Shown here: positions 39,564-48,593 of the stretch, in pieces
Layout: every line of letters begins with the position of its first letter
Position numbering within the stretch: position 1 is the first letter of the stretch
Source: Flammeovirgaceae bacterium BBD 1991-12
GTDB lineage: Bacteria; Bacteroidota; Bacteroidia; Cytophagales; Cyclobacteriaceae
Assembly: GCA_001657315.1 (NCBI GenBank)
Contig: LYSV01000038.1
Span: 1-64,000 of the forward strand
Direction of reading: 5' to 3'
Length of the DNA: 64,000 bases
Notes under the pieces: model-generated
What the model saw: only the letters and a program-made list of their open reading frames with translations
Databases searched by the model: none
What the model was told of the DNA's origin: nothing
Program-made: the position numbers and the translations under genes

Positions 39564-39718
39564 TGTAATTTGTCATACTTAATGTATCAGCAAAAGACGA
39601 ATTACAGGACTTTTGCTGCAAATAGGAATTTTTCCTACTCTACATTATCACTACATCGGGATTTTTCAGAGGATGGTGCACAGCTTTCCCGGGCAGAATT
39701 GTATGCAGACCCTACCCA

Positions 39719-41662
39719 TCAGATCGATTGCAAAACAGCAACAAGATTGGCCTCATTTTCGAGCCCCATCTTTTTTCTCAGCCGGTACCGGTTCATGTCT
39801 ACACTTTTAGGGGATATGTTCACTACGGATGCAATTTCCTTTGAGCTCAGATTCAGGCGCAGCAGGGCGGCCAACCTTTTTTCGGACTGTGAAAGACCAG
39901 GATACCGGTCCTCCAGTCTTTTGAAAAAGGCATCGTAAACATTTTCCACATGAGCATTGAATTCTTCCCGTTGTTTTGAAATACTAAGATGATCTTTTAC
40001 CAGTATGGCCAGTCTTTGTACTTCCTCAGGGCTTTCTGTAAGCGCGCTCCGTATCGTACCTATCTGATCATTCAGCAGGTCGATGAACTCGTTCTTTTCA
40101 GTGATCTGAACAGCGAAATTGACGATCTCTCTGTTTTTGTATTCGAGTTCCCCGGCTATTTTGGCCGCTTTTCCTTCGCTGATCTCAAGTGCCATTTCAG
40201 CCAGCTTTCGCTTATGAAGCTGTACCCGGTAAGCCAGCAGGATCATACCCGCAAGCAGAAGGGCAGCGATTACTGAAAACACGATCATACCATGCTGTCT
40301 TTTGATAGTTTCGGCCTTTAGTTCGGCATCTTTCTGCAGCACAAGGTTCTCCTGCTCCCTCAGCGCCAGTTTTTGTTCGGCTTCCAGGCCCCCTACAATA
40401 CCAGCTTTTGTTTCGTTGTACGTGCTGTCCTGCTTTCTTGTGTACAACATCAGGTATTTATAGGCATTGGCCATATCACCCCTGGCCTCATGGATCTGAT
40501 ACAATCTCTCGAGTGATAAACGGATCATAGGATTATATTCTTCTTCTGAGGCGAGATTATACGCTCTTTTAGCATGGGTAAGGGCTCTGCTGTATTGCCC
40601 GGTTGCCAACCAGGCTTCAGACAGGTAGATTTGGGTCAATTCATGCCGGGGCAGATCATTTTCAACGGTGAGTACCCCGAGTGTCTCCTGCAGCATTTGT
40701 ATTCCCTTTTCATATTCCTTTTTAGCCACGAAGTACCTGCCTTCAAGCTGGTCTGCTAAAGCGTACCTGTACTCGTCCGTACTCAATTGCCGGTAACCGT
40801 CTATGTGTATTTTCATGGAGTCCAGGTAGCCCAGCGTCAAATAGTCATTGGCCAGCATACGGTGGCAGCTTCTTTGCCATCCGGGAAGGTCATGCTCCTG
40901 TGACAGCCGGAAGGCCTCCTTGCTGGTCTTTAAAGCCATTTCCGGTCTTTTCTGGAAGTGATAGAGATTGTTTATGTTGTAATATGGGGGTTCCAGTTTA
41001 TGATACTGTGCAAGTTGCTTGCGAATGGCTATGGCTTTATTGTAATATTCAATGGCCTTGGGATAATTATTGTAAACCTTGTAAATGATCCCAAGATTAT
41101 TGTAGGACTTTGCGAGCTTTAAGGGCAGGTTCAGTTCTTCATAAACCTGACGGGCTTCAAGGTAGTGTTCGAGAGCATGTAAAGTATTTCCCTGATAGTA
41201 GTGTACGACTCCCATAGCGTTGATCGCATCTGCTTCAAGGACAGGCCTGCCTTTTTTTTGCGCATACTCCCGGGCTGTAATATAACGGTCAATGGCTTGG
41301 TGGTAGAAGCCTGACCGTCGATTGTGTATCCCCATTTCAAACAATGTCTCAAAGGCGAGGCTGTCTTTCTGGTTTAGATCATACAGCTCGAATGCCCTGG
41401 TATAAAATGCATGGGAAGAATCGAGGTTCCCCGCAGTGTACCACGCCTCGCCCCATGTTTTAAACAAAGCAGCCTGCCGGAGGTCATGGAGATCATAGTA
41501 TTCGGACAATGCTTCCAGTGTGTCAAACGCAGCATCCACATCTCTGTCGATCAGCGCCTCAACTTCCTTTAATCTGTTTTCGAATTCATCAGGCCGGACT
41601 TTCTGAGCATAAAGCCAGCCGGAACCCAGTAAAACCAGTACCAGAATATATGGGTATTTCAA
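39719..41662 (-). CDS. TPR protein with TM segment and C-terminal LuxR-type HTH
   Basis: Multiple TPRs; TM MIVFSVIAALLLAGMILLAY; LSQSEKRLAALLRLNLSSKEIASVVNISPKSVDMNRYRLRKKMGL. Confidence 0.9.
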   Translation of the reverse strand: MKYPYILVLVLLGSGWLYAQKVRPDEFENRLKEVEALIDRDVDAAFDTLEALSEYYDLHDLRQAALFKTWGEAWYTAGNLDSSHAFYTRAFELYDLNQKDSLAFETLFEMGIHNRRSGFYHQAIDRYITAREYAQKKGRPVLEADAINAMGVVHYYQGNTLHALEHYLEARQVYEELNLPLKLAKSYNNLGIIYKVYNNYPKAIEYYNKAIAIRKQLAQYHKLEPPYYNINNLYHFQKRPEMALKTSKEAFRLSQEHDLPGWQRSCHRMLANDYLTLGYLDSMKIHIDGYRQLSTDEYRYALADQLEGRYFVAKKEYEKGIQMLQETLGVLTVENDLPRHELTQIYLSEAWLATGQYSRALTHAKRAYNLASEEEYNPMIRLSLERLYQIHEARGDMANAYKYLMLYTRKQDSTYNETKAGIVGGLEAEQKLALREQENLVLQKDAELKAETIKRQHGMIVFSVIAALLLAGMILLAYRVQLHKRKLAEMALEISEGKAAKIAGELEYKNREIVNFAVQITEKNEFIDLLNDQIGTIRSALTESPEEVQRLAILVKDHLSISKQREEFNAHVENVYDAFFKRLEDRYPGLSQSEKRLAALLRLNLSSKEIASVVNISPKSVDMNRYRLRKKMGLENEANLVAVLQSI

Positions 41663-41913
41663 GCCAATAATAGGTTAAGTGAACAGGTAAATTTATTATT
41701 TAATCCATTGCCATGCCATTGATGAGCGGGCATTCATGGGTAAATGCATTTCAATTGTACCAACCAGCCTATATATTGCATATACAGAAATTATTCAGGG
41801 AGCGTCATTTTACAGCTTCTGGCCTGATATCAGGCGGTAAAACAAAAAATTCTGTAACCATTTCTTCTACCCTGAGTATCCAGAGTCGAAACAAAAAAGA
41901 TCAAGATCCTTAA

Positions 41914-42462
41914 TTGATGGTCATATCCGATGAAACGCTTATGCAGCAGGTAAAGCAGGGCGACCTGAGAAAAGCCAGCGACCTGTTTGACCGGTACCAT
42001 AAGCAGCTCTACAACTTCTTTGTAAAGATCGCTTTTGACAGAGAGCTGGGACATGACCTGACACAGAATGTATTTTTAAGAATGATCAAATACCGCAAAA
42101 CATACAACGAGAACAAAGCCTTCAAATCATGGATATACCAGATGGCACGCAATGTTTATGCGGATCATTACAGGAAAAACAAAATGCTTCGTGCGGACCT
42201 GGCCGATGTGGAGCAGATAAGGCATCAGCTCGCCTCAGTAGATGAAAGAATGGTGCAGGATGAACGTGAAAAGCTTTTGTATATCTCACTTTTCCGTCTT
42301 TCTACGGAACAAAGAGAGATACTCATCCTGACCCGGTTCCAGCAAATGAAATATGAAGAGGTGGCGCATATTATGGATATCACTGTGGCCAATGTGAAAG
42401 TAAAGGTGCACCGTGCTCTGCACAAGCTTAGGGAAACATATTTGGAATTAGAAAAGATCTGA
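41914..42462 (+). CDS. ECF-type RNA polymerase sigma factor
   Basis: LGHDLTQNVFLRMIKYRKTYNENKAFKSWIYQMARNVYADHYRKNK; EVAHIMDITVANVKVKVHRALHKLRE. Confidence 0.93.
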   Translation: MMVISDETLMQQVKQGDLRKASDLFDRYHKQLYNFFVKIAFDRELGHDLTQNVFLRMIKYRKTYNENKAFKSWIYQMARNVYADHYRKNKMLRADLADVEQIRHQLASVDERMVQDEREKLLYISLFRLSTEQREILILTRFQQMKYEEVAHIMDITVANVKVKVHRALHKLRETYLELEKI

Positions 42463-42464
42463 CT

Positions 42465-43271
42465 ATGGATGCTAAAATGAAGGAATTGCTTATCGACTAT
42501 ATTGATGGAAATCTGACGGGCGAACTGCAGGAATTTGTACAGAAGCAGATCTCGAAAAATGAAGAGGTACGGCAGGAATATAGCCAATTGAAGGAGATCT
42601 CCGAACTAATGGGATCCGATATCGAACTGGAGCCCGACAGCACATTACAGAGTGACTTCCTTTTGGCTATTGAGGAGGAACTGGAGCGTATTAAAGAGGT
42701 GCCGGGCAATGTTGACAAGACCCTTGACAGTGGAAAAGCCAGGGTTATTGGTCTGAGTATTCCATGGAAAGTAGCGGCCGCCATTGCCTTTGTGGTTACA
42801 GGATTTTTTGCGGGAAAATGGGTTTTTCAGCAAAGCACGGAAAATCAGGAGCTCATGGCCTTGAAAAAGGAAATGGAAGAAACAAAAGGGCTGGTCATTG
42901 CCTCGTTGGAAAACAAAACTTCAGCCAGCACGAGACTTTACGGTGTGAACGTAGCATACAAGGCAGAAAGTGCAGATTCCGAGATCATCAGGGTGCTGGT
43001 AAAGGCCATGAATGAGGATGAAAATGTAAATGTACGCCTTGCTGCGGTTCAGGCGCTGGCCAGATTCAGCGATGAACCCGGTGTGATGAATGCCCTTATT
43101 CATGCGCTGGAAGTGCAAAAGGAAGCATTGGTTCAGATTGCCCTGATCAATTTAATGGTGGAGCTGAAGGAGCAGCGGGCACTGGATAAACTTGAACAGA
43201 TCATACATGATGCCGGCACCCTGGAAGCTGTACGGGATGAGGCTCATATGGCTGTATTTAAACTGTCATGA
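42465..43271 (+). CDS. Putative anti-sigma factor with TM segment and C-terminal HEAT repeats
   Basis: Starts 3 bp after the sigma factor; TM VAAAIAFVVTGFFAGKWVF; VNVRLAAVQALARFSDEPGVMNALIHALEVQ (HEAT). Confidence 0.8.
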   Translation: MDAKMKELLIDYIDGNLTGELQEFVQKQISKNEEVRQEYSQLKEISELMGSDIELEPDSTLQSDFLLAIEEELERIKEVPGNVDKTLDSGKARVIGLSIPWKVAAAIAFVVTGFFAGKWVFQQSTENQELMALKKEMEETKGLVIASLENKTSASTRLYGVNVAYKAESADSEIIRVLVKAMNEDENVNVRLAAVQALARFSDEPGVMNALIHALEVQKEALVQIALINLMVELKEQRALDKLEQIIHDAGTLEAVRDEAHMAVFKLS

Positions 43272-43361
43272 TTTAACAATAAACCGGAAGGTATGCCTTC
43301 TTTGGAATTGCAACAATGAACAACACTCAAATAAATAGGATAACAACAAAATAGAGAAAAC

Positions 43362-44132
43362 ATGAACAAGCAGATCAAAAAAGCGGGACTATTATTATTG
43401 CTGGCTGTATGGATCATTCCTGGCCAGGCTCAACACAAGATAGCCATGAGCAGCGGGATCCTTGAATTCAAGGAGCTCATGGAACTGGAGGTGGAAGGTT
43501 ATGACGGGAATGAGGTGATCCTGGAAACCGCCGATAACTACAGGATACCGGAGAGGGCAAAGGGACTAAGACCGGTCAATGGAATGGGGCTGGTGGATAA
43601 CACCGGCATTGGACTGGCAGTTCAGGAGGAATCCGGAGATTACCGGGTAGTCTATCAGGTGGCAAGGAACTCCGATGCAAAGTACAAGGTGAGGGTGCCT
43701 AAGGGTGTTAAACTGAAGTACGTCAACTCCTCCATTCATGGTGATGATTTTTATGCAAAGAATATCTCCACTGAAATCGAAGTGAAAACCCATGGCGGAG
43801 ATATACGTCTGACAGATGTCACCGGACCTGTGGCCGCCAATTCCGTACATGGTGATATTGACGTTATCTTCACGTCAGTAACTCAGGAGCTGCCCAGCTC
43901 CATTGCCTCCGTACATGGTGACGTGGATATTGCCGTGCCTGCTTCCACCAATGCGAACCTCACTATTAAAACTTCCTGGGGTGAAGTTTATTCAGACATG
44001 GATATTAAGGTAGACAGCCCGGACGGGATGAGGGTTTATGGGGCTAAAAAGATCAATGGAAAGCTGAATAGCGGAGGTGTGGCCTTATCCATTTCGTCCA
44101 CTCATGGCAATGTCTATCTGAGAAAAAAATAG
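43362..44132 (+). CDS. DUF4097-like secreted beta-helix protein
   Basis: Signal peptide; VNSSIHGDDFYAKNISTEIEVKTHGGDIRLTDVTGPVAANSVHGDIDVIF. Confidence 0.8.
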   Translation: MNKQIKKAGLLLLLAVWIIPGQAQHKIAMSSGILEFKELMELEVEGYDGNEVILETADNYRIPERAKGLRPVNGMGLVDNTGIGLAVQEESGDYRVVYQVARNSDAKYKVRVPKGVKLKYVNSSIHGDDFYAKNISTEIEVKTHGGDIRLTDVTGPVAANSVHGDIDVIFTSVTQELPSSIASVHGDVDIAVPASTNANLTIKTSWGEVYSDMDIKVDSPDGMRVYGAKKINGKLNSGGVALSISSTHGNVYLRKK

Positions 44133-44181
44133 GGATACTCAGGACGTCATCCCTAATAGGTGGCGTCGTGGACTTTCTGTA

Positions 44182-44949
44182 ATGCAAACCCACAAAGTAA
44201 TGAGACTTTATATGATCGTGCTGATGCTGTGCTCTTGTTTTGCACTCTTCAGTCAGACTAAAATAGATGAGACCTTCGATCCCCAGCAGGCGACTACGAT
44301 AAAGCTGGATTTCAAATGGCCGGAATTGATCCGACTCTCTTCCTGGGACGGTACTGAAGTAAAGATCATGGGAACAGCCATGATAAACAACGGAGAGCAT
44401 GATGAGGCATTCAGGATCAGGTCCTCCCTGTCCGGTGGTGTGCTGAACATCTATTCCGAAATTGAAAACTTCGATGACCTGCCTAAGCGGATCACTGTAA
44501 AAAAAGACGGCATGGTATACTACTTTAACACGGACGACTGGCATGATCCGGAGGTGCAGAAATTTATTCATAATGATGAAGGAGGCACAAATGAATATGT
44601 CTCTATGGGGGTGGTTAAGGAGATAAAACTGGATGTACAGGTACCAAAGGATCAGCAAATAATGATCAGTTCCAAATATGGATTGCTGGAGGTAAAGAAC
44701 TTAAAAAACGATCTGGATGCCAATTCGAAATACGGCGGTATTGACATTACCGTGGAAGGCGACCAGAAAGCTTTAAAGGCCAAAACCAGGTACGGTGAAA
44801 TATACTCCAACCTTCCCCGGGATCTGAAAAGCGAAGGTGATCAGCTCTTTGATCGTAACAAATGGGTTGTGGTAGGCTCTGAAGGGAACTCAGGGTTTCT
44901 TCATCTGGAATCGAAGTATGGCAATGTATTCCTAAGAAAAAAAGAGTAG
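44182..44949 (+). CDS. DUF4097-like secreted protein (relative of preceding gene)
   Basis: SKYGLLEVKNLKNDLDANSKYGGIDITVEGDQKALKAKTRYGEIYSNL; shared ending GNVFLRKK. Confidence 0.7.
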   Translation: MQTHKVMRLYMIVLMLCSCFALFSQTKIDETFDPQQATTIKLDFKWPELIRLSSWDGTEVKIMGTAMINNGEHDEAFRIRSSLSGGVLNIYSEIENFDDLPKRITVKKDGMVYYFNTDDWHDPEVQKFIHNDEGGTNEYVSMGVVKEIKLDVQVPKDQQIMISSKYGLLEVKNLKNDLDANSKYGGIDITVEGDQKALKAKTRYGEIYSNLPRDLKSEGDQLFDRNKWVVVGSEGNSGFLHLESKYGNVFLRKKE

Positions 44950-44969
44950 AAGAGCGCTCAAGGTTGAAA

Positions 44970-45016
44970 GTTCAATGTTCAAAATCTGACGGAACTTTCA
45001 ACTTTGAACATTGAAC
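44970..45016. repeat. Hairpin of 7-bp AACnnnn words between convergent genes
   Basis: GTTCAATGTTCAAA - 19 nt - TTTGAACATTGAAC, a 14-bp perfect stem. Confidence 0.8.
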
Positions 45017-45035
45017 TGAGAACTGAAAACATAAA

Positions 45036-45572
45036 TCAATCACCCTCCTTCAGTAGCTTCTCAGCCTCCTCCAGAGAATTATACATCTGATCCTTTACCG
45101 CCTTGATCTTTTCTTCCTGATCTTTGTAATAATCAATGACGGTCTGATGATCCTTTACGTCATCCTGAGGTTTGAAATTGCGCATCCATTGCATCATGGC
45201 TTCATCAGCTTCGGTAAGTGATGTAGTAGCCTCTTCCATCGCACTGACCAGATTCTCATTACCGTTGATCTGACGCAGGGAATCCAGCCTTTCCTGAAGC
45301 TGTCCCTTTGCTTTCATTATATTATCCATTTTTGGCATGATCTCGTCATGGATCTGCATCACCTGATCGTAAAGTGCCTTCTCTGCCCTTACCTCTTCGG
45401 GGGCCTCTTTATCGTCAATTGCTGTTTCCGGGTCAGTATTGTTTTTCGGACTATTGCAGGAAGCCCAGAGGAGAACCAAAGCCGCAGAAAACATTAAGTT
45501 GAAATAATTTGCTTTCACTTTTTTGTCATTTTTGGTTTCGTCAAAGCTAGATAGAATAGTGTTCAACGGCAA
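45036..45572 (-). CDS. Putative lipoprotein, coiled-coil hypothetical
   Basis: LMFSAALVLLWASC lipobox; helical heptad-rich remainder; start uncertain. Confidence 0.65.
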   Translation of the reverse strand: MPLNTILSSFDETKNDKKVKANYFNLMFSAALVLLWASCNSPKNNTDPETAIDDKEAPEEVRAEKALYDQVMQIHDEIMPKMDNIMKAKGQLQERLDSLRQINGNENLVSAMEEATTSLTEADEAMMQWMRNFKPQDDVKDHQTVIDYYKDQEEKIKAVKDQMYNSLEEAEKLLKEGD

Positions 45573-45693
45573 ACGTGTATTCTTTTAACGACCCGGTCCG
45601 GGGGTGGATAGTCGTACCGGATATGTAACCGTTATTTGTTGATGGTCAATCCCGCTCTGTCAAGCTAAGAAACAAGGCCTGAATACTGAAAAT

Positions 45694-45744
45694 CAGTCCA
45701 CCGGACGTTCCGCAGGGTACGCACTGGGTTCCGTGAATGCGAAG
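45694..45744. repeat. Copy A of an intergenic GTCCxCxGGAC...GGTTCyGTGAATGCGAA repeat
   Basis: AGTCCACCGGACGTTCCGCAGGGTACGCACTGGGTTCCGTGAATGCGAA; compare 57737-57807. Confidence 0.55.
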
Positions 45745-46108
45745 AGAAAAGCAGAAAACGTCAGTATCTCAAAGATCAGTGATCTCTGGATTGGAGATTG
45801 ACGATTTATAGAAAAAAATTAGAAGCCGCGTGGAGTGAGGTCTTGATTTTAAAAAATTTGAGATAAGAATTAATCTGCCAGGGCAGAGCTTTCGTGACCC
45901 CGATGATACAACGAACTCTTAACCACTGTCTTAACAGCTCCCTGTAACGTTTTTTGTTGAAGCGGACGGTAGCTGCAAGTGAGATTTTTTGTATAATAAT
46001 TTGCTGAATTCTAATAAGTTAGCTACCTTGGCTTGATGATAAGCTGGAATCAGCTGCTGTAACAGCTATTTTTTTGACTTCAGCACTATTTTTTAAACTG
46101 TGTAAACC

Positions 46109-47335
46109 ATGAAACCTCAGAAGATACTTTCGGGGTTCGTCTTGTGGTCTGCGTTGCTGGTTTATTTCACATTTCTGAGTATTGATCAGTTGGAAGCAGG
46201 TCCGGATAGGCCCGAACGTTCGGCTTATTATATTGTAATTGGAGCGTTCAAGTTTCAAAAGAACGCTGAGCGTTATATTGCGTTTGCCAATGAAAAGGAA
46301 GCATCCTATGAGCTCAACCCCTACAGGCAGTTATTTTATGTATACGTGTTTGCTTCGGCAAACAAAGGTCTGGCCCTTGACGAGCTGCGTGCAGTCCGTA
46401 GTCAGTATTTGGAGTTCAGCGATGCATGGATTTTTAAAGGTACTCTTGGCGACATAAGCGATAATGTGGTCATAGAGGAGCCAACTGTCCAACAGGATAT
46501 TGCGACAAGATCCAATGAGGGAGATCCGGTTCAGGAAGAAGATATAGCAGTGGAAATAATTGAGGAAGAAGTCCCACAAAGTCTGTCCGGGATCCCGACG
46601 GAGCTTGAAAAGAAAGAGGGCTTTCGTCATTTTTATTTCAATACCTATCATGAAAGAACGGGTGAGGAGATCGACGGTAAAATAAAGATCATCGATCCTG
46701 TGCGGGCAAAGAGAATTGCAGAAAGAGAAACGCATGATATAGTACAGGTACCGGAGCCGGACAATGGCTCCAATACAATAAAAGTGTCAACAGATATTTT
46801 CGGATTCAGGGAAGTACAGCATATTATTGATCTCAACAATCCTGTCACGGATTCCACGGATGCTTTTGTAGAAATGATCGGAGATTCGATCATTGTTGAT
46901 TTTGGATTACACAGGTTTAAAAAAGGAGATGTGATCGTCATGTACAATGTATATTTCTATCGTGATGCGGCCATTATGAGGTCAGAATCCCTGTATGAGC
47001 TGAATGCTCTTGCGGATATGCTGAATGAAAACAGCAATTACAAGGTGACTATCCATGGACATACCAATGGCAACGCTCCGGGTAAGATAATTCGTTCTGA
47101 TGAAGAGAGTAAAAACTTTTTCAGCCTCAAGGGAAACCTCGAGGAGGATTTTGGCACTGCAAAAAAACTGTCCTTCTACCGGGCCTCGACCATTAAACAA
47201 TGGTTGATGCAAGAGGGTATTGCGGAAGACCGGATGGAGGTCAAAGGCTGGGGTGGAAAGAAAATGATACATGATAAAAACAGCAGCCAGGCTGCCAAAA
47301 ACGTAAGAGTAGAAATAGAGATAACTGCTGACTGA
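46109..47335 (+). CDS. SPOR-like + OmpA-like domain protein, paralog 1
   Basis: YYIVIGAFKFQKNAERYIAFANEK (SPOR-like); YKVTIHGHTNGNAPG...LSFYRASTIKQWLMQEGIAEDRMEVKGWGGKKMIHDKNSSQAAKNVRVEIEI. Confidence 0.85.
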   Translation: MKPQKILSGFVLWSALLVYFTFLSIDQLEAGPDRPERSAYYIVIGAFKFQKNAERYIAFANEKEASYELNPYRQLFYVYVFASANKGLALDELRAVRSQYLEFSDAWIFKGTLGDISDNVVIEEPTVQQDIATRSNEGDPVQEEDIAVEIIEEEVPQSLSGIPTELEKKEGFRHFYFNTYHERTGEEIDGKIKIIDPVRAKRIAERETHDIVQVPEPDNGSNTIKVSTDIFGFREVQHIIDLNNPVTDSTDAFVEMIGDSIIVDFGLHRFKKGDVIVMYNVYFYRDAAIMRSESLYELNALADMLNENSNYKVTIHGHTNGNAPGKIIRSDEESKNFFSLKGNLEEDFGTAKKLSFYRASTIKQWLMQEGIAEDRMEVKGWGGKKMIHDKNSSQAAKNVRVEIEITAD

Positions 47336-47336
47336 T

Positions 47337-48539
47337 ATGTTGAAACAAAAATTTCATTTCGGGAAAGTTCTGACATCGTTGGGTTTGATACTTTTATTGA
47401 GTGGAAGTCACAGCCTGTATGCCCAGCCTGAGCCGGAGTATTACAGCTATGTGATCATTGGTACCTTTAAACTAAGGTCCAATGCCGAGAGATTTGCTAC
47501 CGTCTATTCCGGAGAGGGTTTGAGGACAAACATTCGTCAGAATTCGTACAACGACCTTCACTATGTTTATGCGTTTAAATCAGGAGAGGTGGAAAACGCA
47601 AGGAGAGAAGTATTTAAGATCCGTGCCAAATACCCGGTTTTAAGGGATACATGGTTGTACAATGGAGATTTTAAAGGACCTCACATACCTTCTGCCGATT
47701 TTGTTACGCTCGCACAAGCACAAAAGAATGTGCCTGCAAAAAATAAGGAGGCCGAAGAGATACCGGTGGAGGAGGTATCAGTTGAAGAACCTCAGACTGA
47801 GGTAATGGCCAGTAAACCGGAAGAAGGGGTTTATACTTTTTATTTCAATGCCATTCATGCCACTAATGCCAAGGAAGTAACAGGTGATATCAAGGTATTT
47901 GATGCGGAAAGAAATAAGCTTATAGGTACTTACAAGACGCATGAAAAAATACAGTTAAAGCAACCCGACAATGGCACGCACAGGGTCAGGTTTGAAACGG
48001 ATATTTTTGGTTTTAAAGGGGCAGAACACATCATCGATCTCGATGAAATAGACCAGCTGGACTCAAGACACTTTAGCAAGGAGGACGATGCAACAGTTGT
48101 GAACTTCAACATGGTTAGAGTATTGAAAGGTGATGTTATCACCATGTGGAGAGTATATTTCTACATTGACGCTGCCATCATGAAAGAGGAATCCGTCTAC
48201 CAGCTGAATCAGCTGCTGGATATGATGCGGGAGAACCCCAATATGAAGGTCATGATCCATGGCCATACCAATGGTAACGCCTCAGGAGAAGTATTACATC
48301 TGGATATGGAAGATAAAAATTTCTTTTCGCTAAGTGGTACTCATAAAAAAGCAAGGGCCAGTGCTAAAAAACTCTCACTTTACAGAGCCTTTACCATTCA
48401 GCAATGGCTTGTGGATCAGGGTATACCGGAGGGTCGTATGGAGATCAGGGGCTGGGGTGGAAAGAAAATGATATATGACAAGCATGACAGTCAGGCCGAC
48501 AAGAATGTCCGGGTGGAAATAGAGATTATTGAAGAATAA
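47337..48539 (+). CDS. SPOR-like + OmpA-like domain protein, paralog 2
   Basis: YYSYVIIGTFKLRSNAERFATVY; MKVMIHGHTNGNASG...LSLYRAFTIQQWLVDQGIPEGRMEIRGWGGKKMIYDKHDSQADKNVRVEIEI. Confidence 0.85.
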   Translation: MLKQKFHFGKVLTSLGLILLLSGSHSLYAQPEPEYYSYVIIGTFKLRSNAERFATVYSGEGLRTNIRQNSYNDLHYVYAFKSGEVENARREVFKIRAKYPVLRDTWLYNGDFKGPHIPSADFVTLAQAQKNVPAKNKEAEEIPVEEVSVEEPQTEVMASKPEEGVYTFYFNAIHATNAKEVTGDIKVFDAERNKLIGTYKTHEKIQLKQPDNGTHRVRFETDIFGFKGAEHIIDLDEIDQLDSRHFSKEDDATVVNFNMVRVLKGDVITMWRVYFYIDAAIMKEESVYQLNQLLDMMRENPNMKVMIHGHTNGNASGEVLHLDMEDKNFFSLSGTHKKARASAKKLSLYRAFTIQQWLVDQGIPEGRMEIRGWGGKKMIYDKHDSQADKNVRVEIEIIEE

Positions 48540-48593
48540 TTAGTATATTATCGCCCGACATGGGATCAGACATCCCCAAAGAGAAAAGGTAAG

